Below are positions 9,524-19,771 of a stretch of DNA of 64,000 bases, piece by piece. A program made the position numbers and the translations under genes. The stretch's first letter is position 1; every line of letters starts with the position of its first letter. The notes beneath the pieces were generated by a model. It was not told the origin of the DNA. It ran no database searches and saw only the letters and a list, made by a program, of their open reading frames with translations. Source of the stretch: Coptis chinensis (taxonomy: Eukaryota > Streptophyta > Magnoliopsida > Ranunculales > Ranunculaceae); the NCBI GenBank assembly GCA_015680905.1, contig CM027377.1:64811501-64875500 (forward strand), written 5' to 3'.

Positions 9524-11871
9524 ATGTTCATCTTCCTTCCGATGTCGGGCCCCGAATCTGGTGACTCGACTTCTTCTCATTCATCAGGCACACCTTCTCC
9601 CACTCCTTACCCTTCCACGGCCGTACCCTCCACCTCCAGTCGCCTTACTACTTTACTGTCGCCGCCTCCTAGATCTCGTAGACCTAATTTGGACACCATT
9701 AGAGCTGCCTATGGTGTTCCAGTCGACATTGTGTTGGAACACGTGCCCTCCGTCACCCACTACCCTCATTTAGTTCCCCGCCGACCGGGCTCACTTGTCA
9801 TCACCGTAGGTCAGCTGGTTGCCGGTCTGCAGCTTCCCCTTACTCTCTTGGATGTTGAAGTCTGCAACCACTTCAACATTCCCCCTTGTCAAGGTATCGG
9901 GAATTTCTGGCGGATAATGTATGTCGCGAATTCCTATAACAGATCCCATGAACCCAAGATTACCAGCCGCGACATCTACTCTCAATACTATCTCAAAACC
10001 AGCACCAAAGATGTCAGCATAGGATACCAGTCCTTATGTGTCCGTCCTAAAAAACAATATTTTCTCCTCAAGCTTACCACTTCCGACAAAGTTTGGCACC
10101 ATTATCCGCTCTATGTATCAGGAAACTTTTTGTCCGCGGATATCCCCTCTTCCCTGACTCTTAACCACCTCGCCTTCCGACTTCGCGGTGAGTATCATAA
10201 TTCTTTCCCCGTTTTTTCAAAATGCTTTCCCTCCAGTTTACTAACTCATCTCTGTTCTTGTTTACAGGTTGGTGACCGGATTCCAAATCCCGGATTTACG
10301 ACAGCATCACCTGCCCTATCTTTGCCCATATCCGCGGCCTAGGCTTCGTCCAAGCTACCCTCCTTGGTATTCATCCCACCACCGCGACCCCCTTACCGCC
10401 CATTCCCGCTCTCAACACCTTCCGCGGCTTATCAGGTCCCTTTTTTCGCCCTCCCCTTCCCAAGGAACGAAAGCCTCGCGCATCCCCTCCTTCCAAGAAG
10501 AGGTCCCGTTCACATAGCTCTCAACACCGCCTTCCTCGATCTTCTCCACATTCCTCCGCCTCCCGTGAACCTCAAGATATCCACCCTTCCGCTATCCCCA
10601 GTGACATCCCTTCCTACCGCTCTATTTCCCATTGGGACGACCAATTCACCTCCCACCCCTCACTTACTGCAACCATGGATGTTCACAAACAGAAGCTGTT
10701 CGACAACGACTCTGATGATGAAGAAGTCACAGAGATTCCTTCCACTGAGGTACGGATCACCACTGAACAACCGCCCTCCAAGAGGCCGCGGACATCATGC
10801 TCCACAGAGCCCGAACTCTCCTCGCAGCAATCTCCCGCATCAAGAGACCCTGCACCCAACCCTTCAACCCGACCCTCTACCACTTCTTCATCTCCCCCTC
10901 GCCGGGCTGGCAAGGAACCTGTCCCTGCTCCCGCCCCCACAGATGCCCCGGCACCCAACCTTACTTCTGCCGAAGAATTCTGCCCTGTCTTCTAGGTGCG
11001 CAACCGTCGGGTAAATATTGACGACTCCGCTCTGGATAATTCCGCGGTTGCCTCCTCCTTGTTTTACAACTCCCATTTGCCCCGAGACATTGCCTATGCA
11101 GATGGCGGCACGTTCGACTAGCACCGCACTTCGTTGTATACCAATTGGGAAAGGGTGCGTTTTTTTTTTTGACCTTCTCCCTTGGGTCTCAGGTCAGTTT
11201 GGACATCTCGTTCATGATCCCGACACGCTTCGCCAAAGACTAGAAACAAGCTAATCGCCCTGAGGAGTTGGGACGCCCCCCAGGCTTCGGGCGCCAATGC
11301 TGTCCTTCAATCGGAGTTAGCGACTGCCAACTTGGGCAAACTCAAGGCCCAAGACAAGCTCCAGACTGCGGAGGGTTCTCATCAAAGGTACATGGACCAA
11401 GTCAACGATCGTCTAAGCCAGCAACGGGATTCCCTCCTCCAGCACCACCAGCTCAACCTGGAATCTATGTCCCAGCAACACCAAGAGGCCCTCAAACAGC
11501 AGCATCAGGAGGCCTGGGCCGCCGAGTAGCAAAAGAACTTGGCTAACATGAACACACTCCGTGACTGTTTCAAGCTCCTGGCCGACAAGAGGGTGGCCAA
11601 AAAACTCCAAGAAGTAATGGACAGGCTTACCCAAGAAGGCCGTCTTCTCCCAGAAACACCTGACATTTCAGCGACTGGCCCCCCGGGGAACACCGGGGAT
11701 GCTTTGCCGGCGCAAGAAGTCCTTTCAGCGCCAATGGAGCCAGAGGATTGTACCTCCTTGGAAATTGCCGCTGCCCTCTCAGCCGAGACCTCCGAAGATG
11801 CCACGGCTGCCCAGATTCACTCGCCTTCCCATGTGTCGACTGGCAACGAGTCTGTCCCCGCAATGATTTAG
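9524..11871 (+). pseudogene. Antisense extra gene of the Tat element, spliced, six stops
   Basis: Exon 1 (9524-10187, open) joins exon 2 (10268-11871) across a GT-AG intron (G|GTGAGT to TTTACAG|G). A 5' UTR intron may run 9446-9520, and an in-frame ATG at 9542 is an alternative start. Exon 1 encodes a globular region with LVITVGQLVAGLQLPL, HFNIPPCQ and HYPLYVSGNF, resembling plant gypsy-type putative transposase / PMD-like proteins. Exon 2 begins SKSRIYDSITCPIFAHIRGL, then turns Pro/Ser-rich and basic (KKRSRSHSSQH), acidic, and finally coiled coil (about 11290-11660, Gln/Leu/Glu-rich). The exon 2 frame never shifts over 1.6 kb but has stops at 10273, 10993, 11119, 11170, 11215 and 11527. Extra genes on this strand are known in Tat elements; their function is unknown. 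Confidence 0.8.
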
Positions 11872-12149
11872 AGACCTTTGCGTTTGTAATATGACATTTT
11901 TGTTTCCCTGGCTCATGATTTAGAAACCTTTGTGTTTGTAACATGACATTTTGCTTTCCTGGCCCTGTCGTTGGTCATACTTGGGTTCTGTATGTTATAC
12001 TACTATCTTTTTATCATTTGAGGCTACTTATCAATTTGATCTCCCAACTTTCTCTTTATCCACATCTCTGTTTCCTTTCCAAGCTCTGTTCTTCTCTAGT
12101 GCCAGAGAAAGGCTTACCCCCTCCGCTGTCTTTTTCCCTAAAATGTGCT
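11872..12149. other. Spacer between antisense gene and minisatellite
   Basis: A word around TTTAGARACCTTTG, TGTTTGTAA and ATGACATTTT occurs twice (about 11867-11898 and 11919-11951), so the likely 3' end of the antisense gene is locally duplicated. Nothing else was recognised. Confidence 0.5.
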
Positions 12150-13140
12150 GTAATAGGCCGGGGACACTCTCGTTGCCCCCACGCCACTTGCATCTCTAGT
12201 CCGCGAAGGGCTCATCCCACTCCGCAGGCTCGCGCCTGTTGGAGATCTCTCATTGCCCACGTATCTCTGCATCTCCGATCCGCGGAAGGCTCATCCCTCT
12301 CTGCGGGCTCGCGCGGACTCTCGCCTGTTGGGGCTCTCTTGCTACCTCATGTACCTCCAACATCTCTGATCCGCGGAGGGTTCATCCCACTCCGCGGGCT
12401 CTCGCCATTTGGGGCTCCCTTGTTGCCCCTTGTTCTTTCAGCATCCCTGATCCGCGGAGGGCTCATCCCACTCAGCGGGCTCTCGCTTGCTGGGGCTCTC
12501 TCATTGCCCCACGTATCTCTGGCATCTCTGATCCGCGAAGGGCTCCTCCCACTCCGCGGGCTTCGCTTTCGCCTCTCTTTGCGCTTTGGGGCTCTCTCTC
12601 CGTGATTGCCTCGGACTCTGCGGTCCGCGGAGGGCTCATCCTACTCCGCGGGCTCTCGCCCTTTGGGGCTCTCTCGTTGCCCCATGTACCTCCGGCCTCT
12701 CTGATCCGCGGAGGGCTCATCCCACTCCGCGGGTTCGCTTCGGGCTCGCTTCTTTGGGGGTTCTCTCATTGCACGGTATCTCGGCATCCGCGGATCCGCT
12801 GAAGGGCTCACCTCACTCGCTGGCTCGCCTTCGCCAGTCGTCCGTTGGGGGGCTCTCTTGCTGCCCCATGTACCTCCAGCATCTCTGATCCGCGGAGGGC
12901 TCAACCCACTCCACGGGCTCTCACCATTTGGGGCTCTCTTGTTGCCCCATGTACCTCCTGCATCTCTGATCCGCGGAGGGCTCATCCCACTCCGCGGACT
13001 CGCTCGGGCTCTCGCCTACTGGGGCTCTCTCATTGCCCCACGTATCTCTGGCATCTTTGATCCGCGGAGGGCTCATCCCACTCCGCGGGCTCGCTCGGGC
13101 TCTCGCCTGTTGGGGCTCTCTCGTTGCCCCATGTTTCTCC
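12150..13140. repeat. GC-rich minisatellite, about 11 copies of 75-100 bp
   Basis: The unit holds ATCCGCGGAGGGCTCATCCC, then CTCCGCGGGCTCTCGCC, TTGGGGCTCTCTCGTTGCCC and an ATGTACCTCC-type spacer. Copies vary in length by small indels and by extra CTCGCTCGGG words. It lies between integrase and the antisense gene, where Tat/Ogre elements often carry tandem repeats. Open frames across it on both strands are by-products of the repeat. Confidence 0.9.
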
Positions 13141-13268
13141 TCCCGCCAATACCTAGTTTATATTATTCTTTTAACGCTAAGCATAGCAAACACATTTCCA
13201 TTCACAAAAGTGCGTTGTGGTTTTATACATTTACATACACTCTAGTCCTTTGTTTCGACTTCATTACC

Positions 13269-14389
13269 TTACACGCACTTCATTACATTCGGTTGTAAAA
13301 TCTCTTCAACATTCTTATATTCCACGGTTTTCTCTATTCGCTTTCCCTCGATGGTTTGCAGCCATGACGTGTTCGAACCTCCCACTTCCACCACGGTGTA
13401 TGGCCCCTCCCAATTAGGACCCAATTTCCCGTCCTTCTCTTCTTTTGTACTGGGAGTCACTCGGCGTAGTACCAATTCCCCTTCCTTGAAACGCCGTGGC
13501 CTGACCCTCTTGTTGTACTGTCTCTGCAACCTCCTGTGATACTCCTCCAGTCGGATGCGAGTTGAGTCTCTTTTCTCTTCTATCAGGTTCAAGTCTCCCG
13601 CTAATATACGCCAGTTTGTCCCCTCCTCCACCGCTTTGGTCCTCCCAGTAGCTGCTACCATTTCCGAGGGAATTACCGCCTCAACGCCATATGCTAAGGC
13701 AAATGGGGTTTCCTTAGTGCTCACCCGCGGTGTGGTTCGGTAAGCCCAGAGCACATGGTTTAACTCATCGGCCCACGCGCCCTTTTTGTCTTCCAACTTC
13801 CTTTTCAAATTATTCATTATCGTTTTGTTGGAAGATTCCGCTTGTCCATTGCCCTCAGGATTGTAGGGGGCTGAGAACCCTTGCTTCACCTTGTACACCT
13901 GTAGAAATGCTGCCACCTTGGCTCCCGACTGAACTGTGTCCCATTATCTGCAATGATGGCATACGGCAACCCAAACCGACATATGATATTCTCCCATAGA
14001 AACTTAATTACTTGTGTTTCCTTGACTTGCTGCAAAGGGATTGCCTCTATCCATTTCGTAAAGTAGTCTGTAGCTGCCAGCATGTACCTCCTTTTACCGC
14101 TTGCCATGGGCAACGGACCCACAATATCCATAGCCCACATAGCAAATGGCCACGGACTTGAGACATTATGCAGGGGCTTCGCGCGTGCGAATATAAGCTG
14201 TGAAAACCTTTGACACTTGTCGCATTTCTTGGCGAAATCCACCGCGTCTTTCTTCATATGGGGCCAAAAATAACCTTGTGTCAAGAGCCGGTGTGCAGTG
14301 GTTCTTCCCGCGGAATGGCTTCCACAATCTCCCTCATGCAACTCCACCAACACCTCCAAGGCCAGTCGAGGTCCTAGGCATTTCAACAA
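13269..14389 (-). pseudogene. Tat pol: integrase, frameshifted
   Basis: Integrase inserts the element's cDNA into chromosomes. Read leftward, the HHCC zinc domain comes first (LHEGDCGSHS through KKCDKCQ, near 14350-14210), then the DDE core: Asp in AMDIVGPLP, Asp in IADNGTQFS, and after a frameshift near 13915, Glu in PEGNGQAESSN. A C-terminal region with GPYTVVEV and basic RRFKEGELVL follows, ending at 13269. All catalytic residues are present, but the frameshift between the second Asp and the Glu separates them. Confidence 0.9.
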
Positions 14390-15320
14390 AGGTCCACTGA
14401 AGTTTTTTTTTGTATAGTTTGCCCTCCACCAGGACGTACCTCTGCGACGTCTGTTCCAACCTTCTCTTTTCTCTCTTGTCTGTCACCTCCCTTCCCTCCA
14501 GGAAATTCCTAATGGGATCTATCCAGCCCCCCTCATTTTCACTGATCTGAAACACCTCTTCCATTTCCATTGTATTAGGCCTTTCCAATCGTCCTACGCT
14601 TATAGTCCTTTCCTCCGAACCCAGGCATGGCAGCCGCCACGTACGCTAGAGCGTCCGCGTGCCTATTCTCGCCGCGACCCAGATGTACAAACTGGATTTT
14701 CACGAACTTGCCGGACCTCTCATGTACCACCTTCAGATACTTCACCATCCTCGGGCATCGAGCTGTGAACCCCCCATTAGCTTGACATACCACGAGATTC
14801 GAATTTGAATACACGATCAGCTCTGTTACCCCCAGATCCTCGGCCATTCTCATCCCCGCTATCACTGCCTCATACTCCGCTTCATTGCTGGTTGCCGCGA
14901 AACCTAACTTCATAGTCAGTTCTATTCTGTTGTTTTCGGGTGTGACCAACACGACCCCTATTCCGCTGCAAGTATCGGTGGCTAACCCATCCGTGAACAC
15001 TCTCCATCCATTTCTCTTATCCCAAGGGTCCAGAAAGTCGGGCTCCACCTCTCTCTCTGGTTCCATCACCATCTCCTCTCCCCAAGTGGGATCTTCGGCG
15101 GGGAACTCAGCCAGGAACTCCGCCACTGCCTGTGCCTTCTCTGCGGTCCTTACCTGATACTGTATCTCATATGCACTAAGCATCACCGCCCACTTCAACA
15201 TTCTTCCCGACCTTTCTGTCCTTAACGCCTGTTTGAGAGGTAAGTTCGTGACCACTACAATGGAATGGGACTCGAAGTAGGGCTTCAGCTTCAGTGCCGA
15301 GAAAATCAATGCCAAGGCAT
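14390..15320 (-). pseudogene. Tat pol: connection plus second RNase H
   Basis: The 15315-14575 frame begins with the remnant of the ordinary RNase H domain (LALALIFSALKLKPYFES), then has a full second RNase H of archaeal type: WRVFTDGL, TSNEAEYEAVIAGM, IVYSNSNLVVCQ and RGENRHADALA. This domain normally removes RNA from the RNA-DNA hybrid. The third acidic position, usually Asp in SDSQLVV, is Asn (codon 14803-14805), so the domain is probably inactive. A TAG interrupts the frame just before it, at about 15327. The 14588-14334 frame links to integrase. Confidence 0.85.
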
Positions 15321-15324
15321 ACCT

Positions 15325-16585
15325 CTAAATTCTACTATACCACGTCTCTGCGTCCAATAATGTTTTGCTATGGAAGTACACTGGTTTCTCCACCCTGTCT
15401 ATGAGACGGACCAATACAGAACTCACTACGTACTCAGTGGCCCCCAAGTACAAGTACAACTTCTCCCCCTCTTTGGGCCGGGACAGTAAAGGAGCCTTGC
15501 CCAAATACCCCTTCAGCTCTTGGAATGCCTCATCGCACTCCGCTGTCCATAAGAAATCCGGAGTCTTTCTCAACAATCGATATAGCGGCCTGCATTTATC
15601 AGATGATTTGGAAATGAACCTATTCAACGCCGCCACCCTTCCTGCTAGCCGCTGTACCTCCTTAACATTCTGTGGGGAAGGCATCTCTATCAGCGATCTT
15701 ATCTGCTCCGGATTGGCCTCTATTCCCCGATGAGTCACGATGTAGCCCAAGAACTTTCCTGTGGTCACTCTGAAGGTGCACTTCTCTGGATTCAACTTCA
15801 AATTGTATTTCCGCAGTATCCCAAATGTCTCCCGCAAGCCCTCTAAATGTTCCTTCTCGGACATGCTCTTTTCCACCATATCATCTATGTATACTTCGAA
15901 TTTTGCTTTCAAACATTTTCTCCCCCAATCTTTGGAAAGTGGCTCCCGCATTCTTCAGTCCAAATGGCATCCTTGTATAGCAGTACGTTCCGCCTTCTAC
16001 CACAAACGTCGTTTTCTCCTGATTTGGCCCATACATCGCGACTTGATTGTATCCCATAGATGCATCCATGAATGAGAATATTTTGTACCCCGTTGTTCTA
16101 TCCACCAGCTCATCTACTCACGGCATGGGGTAGCTATCCTTCGGACACTCTTTATTTACATCCGTGAAGTCAACACATATTCGGACCTTGCCATTCTTTT
16201 TGGGTACCGCTACCACATTGGACAACCACTCGGTGAACTCAGTTTCCCGTATTATGCCGGCTCCCTTCAATCGTGCCACCTCCTCGCATATACCCTCCAC
16301 ATACTTTGGTCTGATGTTCCGCATCCTCTGCCTCACCGGCTTAGCGTCTTCCTTCATGTGCAACCGATGGCATGCAAATTCTGGGTCTAATCCCGTAACG
16401 TCTTCAATTATCCACGCAAACACATCCCTGTTTTCTGACAAGAACTGTACCAACTTACTCTTCCAACACTCTGACAGTCCGGATCCTATCGAAGTGAATC
16501 TCTCTTCCTCCCCGTCCCCTATGTTCACCACTTCAATTTCATCTAGTGTCTTTGGGCCCTCCGCTGGTTCCTTCTTACTTTCCAC
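15325..16585 (-). pseudogene. Tat pol: reverse transcriptase, broken
   Basis: Reverse transcriptase copies the element's RNA into DNA. From 16585 leftward the frame has GAGIIRETEFTEWLSNVVAV, VRICVDFTDVNKECPKDSYP, SFMDASMGYNQV and TRMPFGLKNAGATFQRL. A frameshift near 15900 precedes YIDDM (15877-15891, catalytic Asp pair). GYIVTHRGIEANPEQI and the thumb region follow to 15325. A TGA at about 16114-16119 falls where an Arg codon (CGA) is usual, consistent with a C-to-T change. Confidence 0.9.
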
Positions 16586-17034
16586 GGGGGCACCCTGTAA
16601 TTGCTATGCTTGCCTTTTCCTGGGGTGGGAACTTTCTTCCTCTGTTCCATGGACCAACCGCTTCACTGTGCTCCTATGACTGTTCTTGGCCGTCACTTGG
16701 TCTCCGTGGACTTCATGTATGCCCGTCGGAGTTGGGAACCATATCACTTGATAGTAAGTAGAGGGGACGACCTTCATCTCATGAATCCACCTCCTCCCCA
16801 AGATGGCGTTGTACTGTGAGGCAGAATCTACTACCATGAATCGGGCGAACACTGTCACCGGACCCGCAGTTACCGGCAACAAGACTTCCCCGAGGGGCTC
16901 GGTCATACTACCATTAAACCCGTACAAATTCGTGCATGGGGGCCTCAACTGCTTCGGGTCCATTCCCATTTCCTCCAAAGCTCCCTTGAACAACAGATCC
17001 ACCGCACTACCGCAATCAACTAATACTCTCTTCA
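16586..17034 (-). pseudogene. Tat pol: aspartic protease, split by a MITE
   Basis: The protease cuts the polyprotein. Its active-site motif reads VDCGSAVDLLF (VDCGS at 17006-17020), and the flap and C-terminal parts follow (GPVTVFARFMVVDS, AILGRRWIHEM). The MITE at 17035-17422 separates it from the end of gag. A TAG near 16608 lies between protease and RT. Confidence 0.85.
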
Positions 17035-17422
17035 GGGCATCTCCAATGGGGGGTGTAAACCGTATAGAGTGGAAATTTTACACTCTAAATATAAAAAAAC
17101 TCTCTCCAATGGGGGTGCTATACCGTAGGTAATAGTGTATTAGCTAATAGAGAGGGTGGGGAATTCTCCCTCTCGCTATTAGTTAATAAAAAACCCGGGC
17201 GACACTCGAACTAACGTCTGAGTAAAATAATTTTCGGACGTCACTTGGAGTGACGTCCGAGTTTAAAATCTATTTTTTTTACACTCTTCCATTGGAGAGT
17301 ATAGAGTGTGGATATTTATAAGCTATACAATACTATACAATTAGAAGTGTAAAATCCTAATAATGGCACCTACGTGGAGCCTAGGTGGAGGTGTAATTTT
17401 ACACCCCCCATTGGAGATGCCC
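17035..17422. mobile_element. PIF/Harbinger-like MITE in the Tat protease region
   Basis: The terminal inverted repeats are perfect over 25 bp and begin GGGCATCTCCAATGGGG. TCA flanks both sides (17032-17034, 17423-17425). The 388-bp interior is AT-rich with no coding capacity. Without the MITE and one TCA the host reading frame is continuous across the site, so the ends and duplication are well supported. Confidence 0.92.
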
Positions 17423-19026
17423 TCACCATGTAATTGCCCATTGCTACCGTGATAACCAACGCGTCCTCATGAGGGGAGTCCTCTGCCCGCAAATCCGCCT
17501 TGCTGAAGACGATCATGTCTTTGTCCCCGGCTGACCCTACTCTGTATCGCGGCACCTCATTCCTGTCGCTGATCTGTTGGATGCTCGCGGTCCTCCTCAC
17601 CCTATCTCTATGTGCATTATGACTCAACACCTCCCCATTAAAAATAACGTGTATAGTCCCCAATATCTGATCCTGTCGTGGCCCACGCTCCTCGTTCTGC
17701 GCCTCCCTCACAAACTCCCTCATCTTACCCTTTTTCACCAATCTCTGTACCATCCACTTCAGCGCGTAACAGTCGTCAGTCTCATGGTTCCACATCTGGT
17801 AGTACGCGCAGAAAGGCTTATCTGGAAGCTCTATTGGTGTGTTCCGCGGTCCTTCATACCCCTGTAAATTTTTGATCAACGGCAATATTTCTCTCAATGG
17901 TCTATTCAAAAGGCCACCTCTATCTCCCCTCAGATGGCTTCCTTTCTCTATTCTCCCGGCGAATCCCCTCTCGTGCTCTTTCCACCCTCGGGGATTTACC
18001 GCGGTACCTACCGCTTTCCCTTTTCGAGGCCCCCTCCCTTCGGTGCTCCCTATCTTTCTCTAATGATAAAACAGCTTTCCCTGACCTTTTCGATTCCTTC
18101 GGTAAAGTGTCCTCATATCTGATGTATTTCTCTACCCGAGGATAGAGCTCATGCAAAGTCGCGATCTCATTCTTCGCGACCGATTGGTGCACTCCCGTTC
18201 CTAGTCGCAAACCTCGCTCAAACGCGATAACCGCGGTTCTCTCATCCAGGTTCTCGACCTTCAGAGTCTCATCCTTGAACCGACACAAATATTCCCTCAC
18301 TGTCTCCCCTGACCTTTGTCTCACATTGAACAGTGCCGCGATGTCCACGGCTCACTTCTTCAGGTGGATGAAATGATCTATAAATGCTCGTTCCAACTCT
18401 TGAAAATTCCCTATGCTCCCCGCTGGCAGCCGATAGTACCAATCAGACACCCCTCCCTTCAAACTGGCCGGGAACATCATGCATCGTAGCCCATCATATC
18501 TCGACTCTTGCCATAACGGCATCTGCTGCCTGAAGTGGAGGATGTGATCAGCTGGGTCGCCTTTCCCATCATACCTCTCAAATCTAGGTTGGTTAAAGTG
18601 CTTTGGAACCTCCGAGGACCCAATGCCTTCCGCCAATGGGTTGCGGTTTAGCCCAGCCACCACCTGACTTGCAGCTCCTCCCCGACTTCTCGCCTTTAGC
18701 TAGTTCACTTCTCTATCTCTGTCTATCATCTCTTGCACCCGCTCGATTGTCAAGCCTACCATTGGGTTTTCAACGAGGTTTGGCTCCCCCTCCTTCCTCT
18801 TTCGAGCCGTCACTTGCCTCCCCGCCTGTACCTTCCTCCTCTCGTTCCCTCTCTCTCCTTAACCCATCGTTCTCCTCTCTTAACCGTCCGATTTCTTCCC
18901 TCATAAGCCGCACCTCCTCTGTCTCCGTCCCCTCTCTTCTGTCCCTTTCTTCGTCAATCACCGCTTCTGGTATCGTTTCCTGCACCGCTACTTTCTTCGG
19001 TATGCCTACTCATTTCTTAGGTGCCA
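17423..19026 (-). pseudogene. Tat gag, broken
   Basis: Gag forms the particle shell. The likely start is the ATG at 19026 (MAPKK), with a TGA at codon 6. A coiled coil follows (RLMREEIGRLREENDGLRRE, about 18930-18850), then a frameshift and a TAG near 18700. The retrotransposon gag core spans 18663-17920 (RFERYDGKGDPADHI, MMFPASLKGGVSDWYYRLP, RSGETVREYLCRF), with a TGA near 18350. A CCHC-like remnant (CAYYQMWNHETDDC) lies near 17805-17765. Order and motifs are typical of Tat gag. Confidence 0.85.
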
Positions 19027-19050
19027 TCTCTATTTTGCTTTTTTTTGTCG

Positions 19051-19070
19051 GTCCCCACAGACGGCGCCAA
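19051..19070 (-). promoter_or_regulatory. Primer-binding site of the Tat element
   Basis: The minus strand reads TTGGCGCCGTCTGTGGGGAC one base past the 5' LTR. This is the primer site common in Tat-lineage elements. Confidence 0.85.
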
Positions 19071-19071
19071 A

Positions 19072-19432
19072 TGTATGAACCTCAAAGTCTCAAATGGGAA
19101 TCCCTAAGATCAACAATTCAGTTCCCAGTCAATCACTATTCCCCCTCTTTTCTGTCCTCCTTCCCTTCTTTCTCTCTCTCTCTCTCTTTCCTCTCTTTCT
19201 TGCTTAGCGGCCCCCCCTTTTCATCTCTCCTTCCTCTTCTTTTTATACCACTCCCCCTTTCATCTGGGCCATCCATCTGTCTCTTCATCTAACGGCTTCC
19301 TGTTAGTCGTATCTCGGCCACGTCTTCTCCTAGGGTTCCGCGGCTCCGTTCCACTGCTCCCCACCTACCTGGTTACATTACCCCCACCTCTCCTCTTTGA
19401 CTTAGTACACATTTCTATTCTGGGACACTACA
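19072..19432 (-). repeat. 5' LTR of the Tat element
   Basis: This matches the LTR at 8675-9028. The minus strand has a TATAAAA box at 19241-19247. It is followed by the TTTGT duplication and the last two bases of the Mutator-like MITE. Confidence 0.9.
19241..19247 (-). promoter_or_regulatory. TATA box of the Tat 5' LTR
   Basis: The minus strand reads TATAAAAAGAAG from here. It would drive gag-pol leftward. Confidence 0.65.
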
Positions 19433-19771
19433 TTTGTCCTTGTGAGTTTCTTTTTAGGAAATTTTGGAGATTCTTTGGAATCAAGATGAGAGGTTATTGT
19501 ACTCTTTTGAATATTCTATTTATTGGAAATTTCTCTATTTGGCTGTGGATTAAGCGCGCAAGCCAAATCACGTAAATATTTGTCTCTCTTATCTTGGTTG
19601 TTTGTTTGAATTGGTGAGTAATTTACATTGTTTACTACTTATTTATGAGTTATTTAGTTGATTTCATACACCGTAGTTGTAGATTGTTGCTTCTACCACA
19701 TTTGATATTGATTGTTCGCTTCTGTTGTATTGGATTGGTGTGCTTCATTGATTTTGTGACACAACAAAACA

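Larger units (their letters stand above)
8675..19432 (-). mobile_element. Tat-lineage Ty3/Gypsy retrotransposon, 10.8 kb
   Basis: This is a structurally complete element read leftward. It has two LTRs (8675-9028 and 19072-19432), a 5-bp duplication TTTGT on both sides (8670-8674, 19433-19437), a primer-binding site, gag, protease, RT, two RNase H domains, integrase, a minisatellite, an extra gene on the opposite strand, and a polypurine tract. The second RNase H and the antisense gene between pol and the 3' LTR are marks of the Tat lineage. The LTRs differ by roughly 4-6 percent including indels. Nonsense codons, frameshifts and a MITE leave it non-autonomous. Confidence 0.9.
8317..19439. mobile_element. 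Mutator-like MITE, about 360 bp, interrupted
   Basis: The MITE occupies 8317-8674 and continues as two bases at 19438-19439. A perfect 9-bp duplication, TTGTGAGTT, flanks it at 8308-8316 and 19440-19448, the length expected for Mutator-like elements. Its terminal repeats (8317 to about 8375, and about 8615-8674) match over some 55 bp around GAACTTTACAAGTTTTGA. A second inverted repeat pair, centred on TCTCACACGGTGTTTCA, lies at 8447-8474 and 8551-8578. No transposase is present. Confidence 0.8.
8018..19766 (+). mobile_element. Copia-like solo LTR, split by nested insertions
   Basis: The LTR starts TGTTGGGATGGGCC at 8018 and ends TGTGACACAACA at 19766. A 5-bp duplication, AAACA, flanks it at 8013-8017 and 19767-19771. 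Without the nested insertions the LTR is about 617 bp (8018-8316 plus 19449-19766). No internal domain belongs to it, so it is a solo LTR left by recombination between two LTRs. The TGTTGGG start and CACAACA end suit plant Copia, but the lineage is not certain. Confidence 0.75.

Noticed and set aside
11943..13298. Long overlapping open frames on both strands (for example 11943-12605 and 12239-12802)
   Set aside because: They run through the GC-rich minisatellite. Several frames are open at once because the repeat lacks stop words, and no family motif is present.
16546..17132. Plus-strand frames across the Tat protease
   Set aside because: They are shadows of the minus-strand protease code, which has clear motifs.
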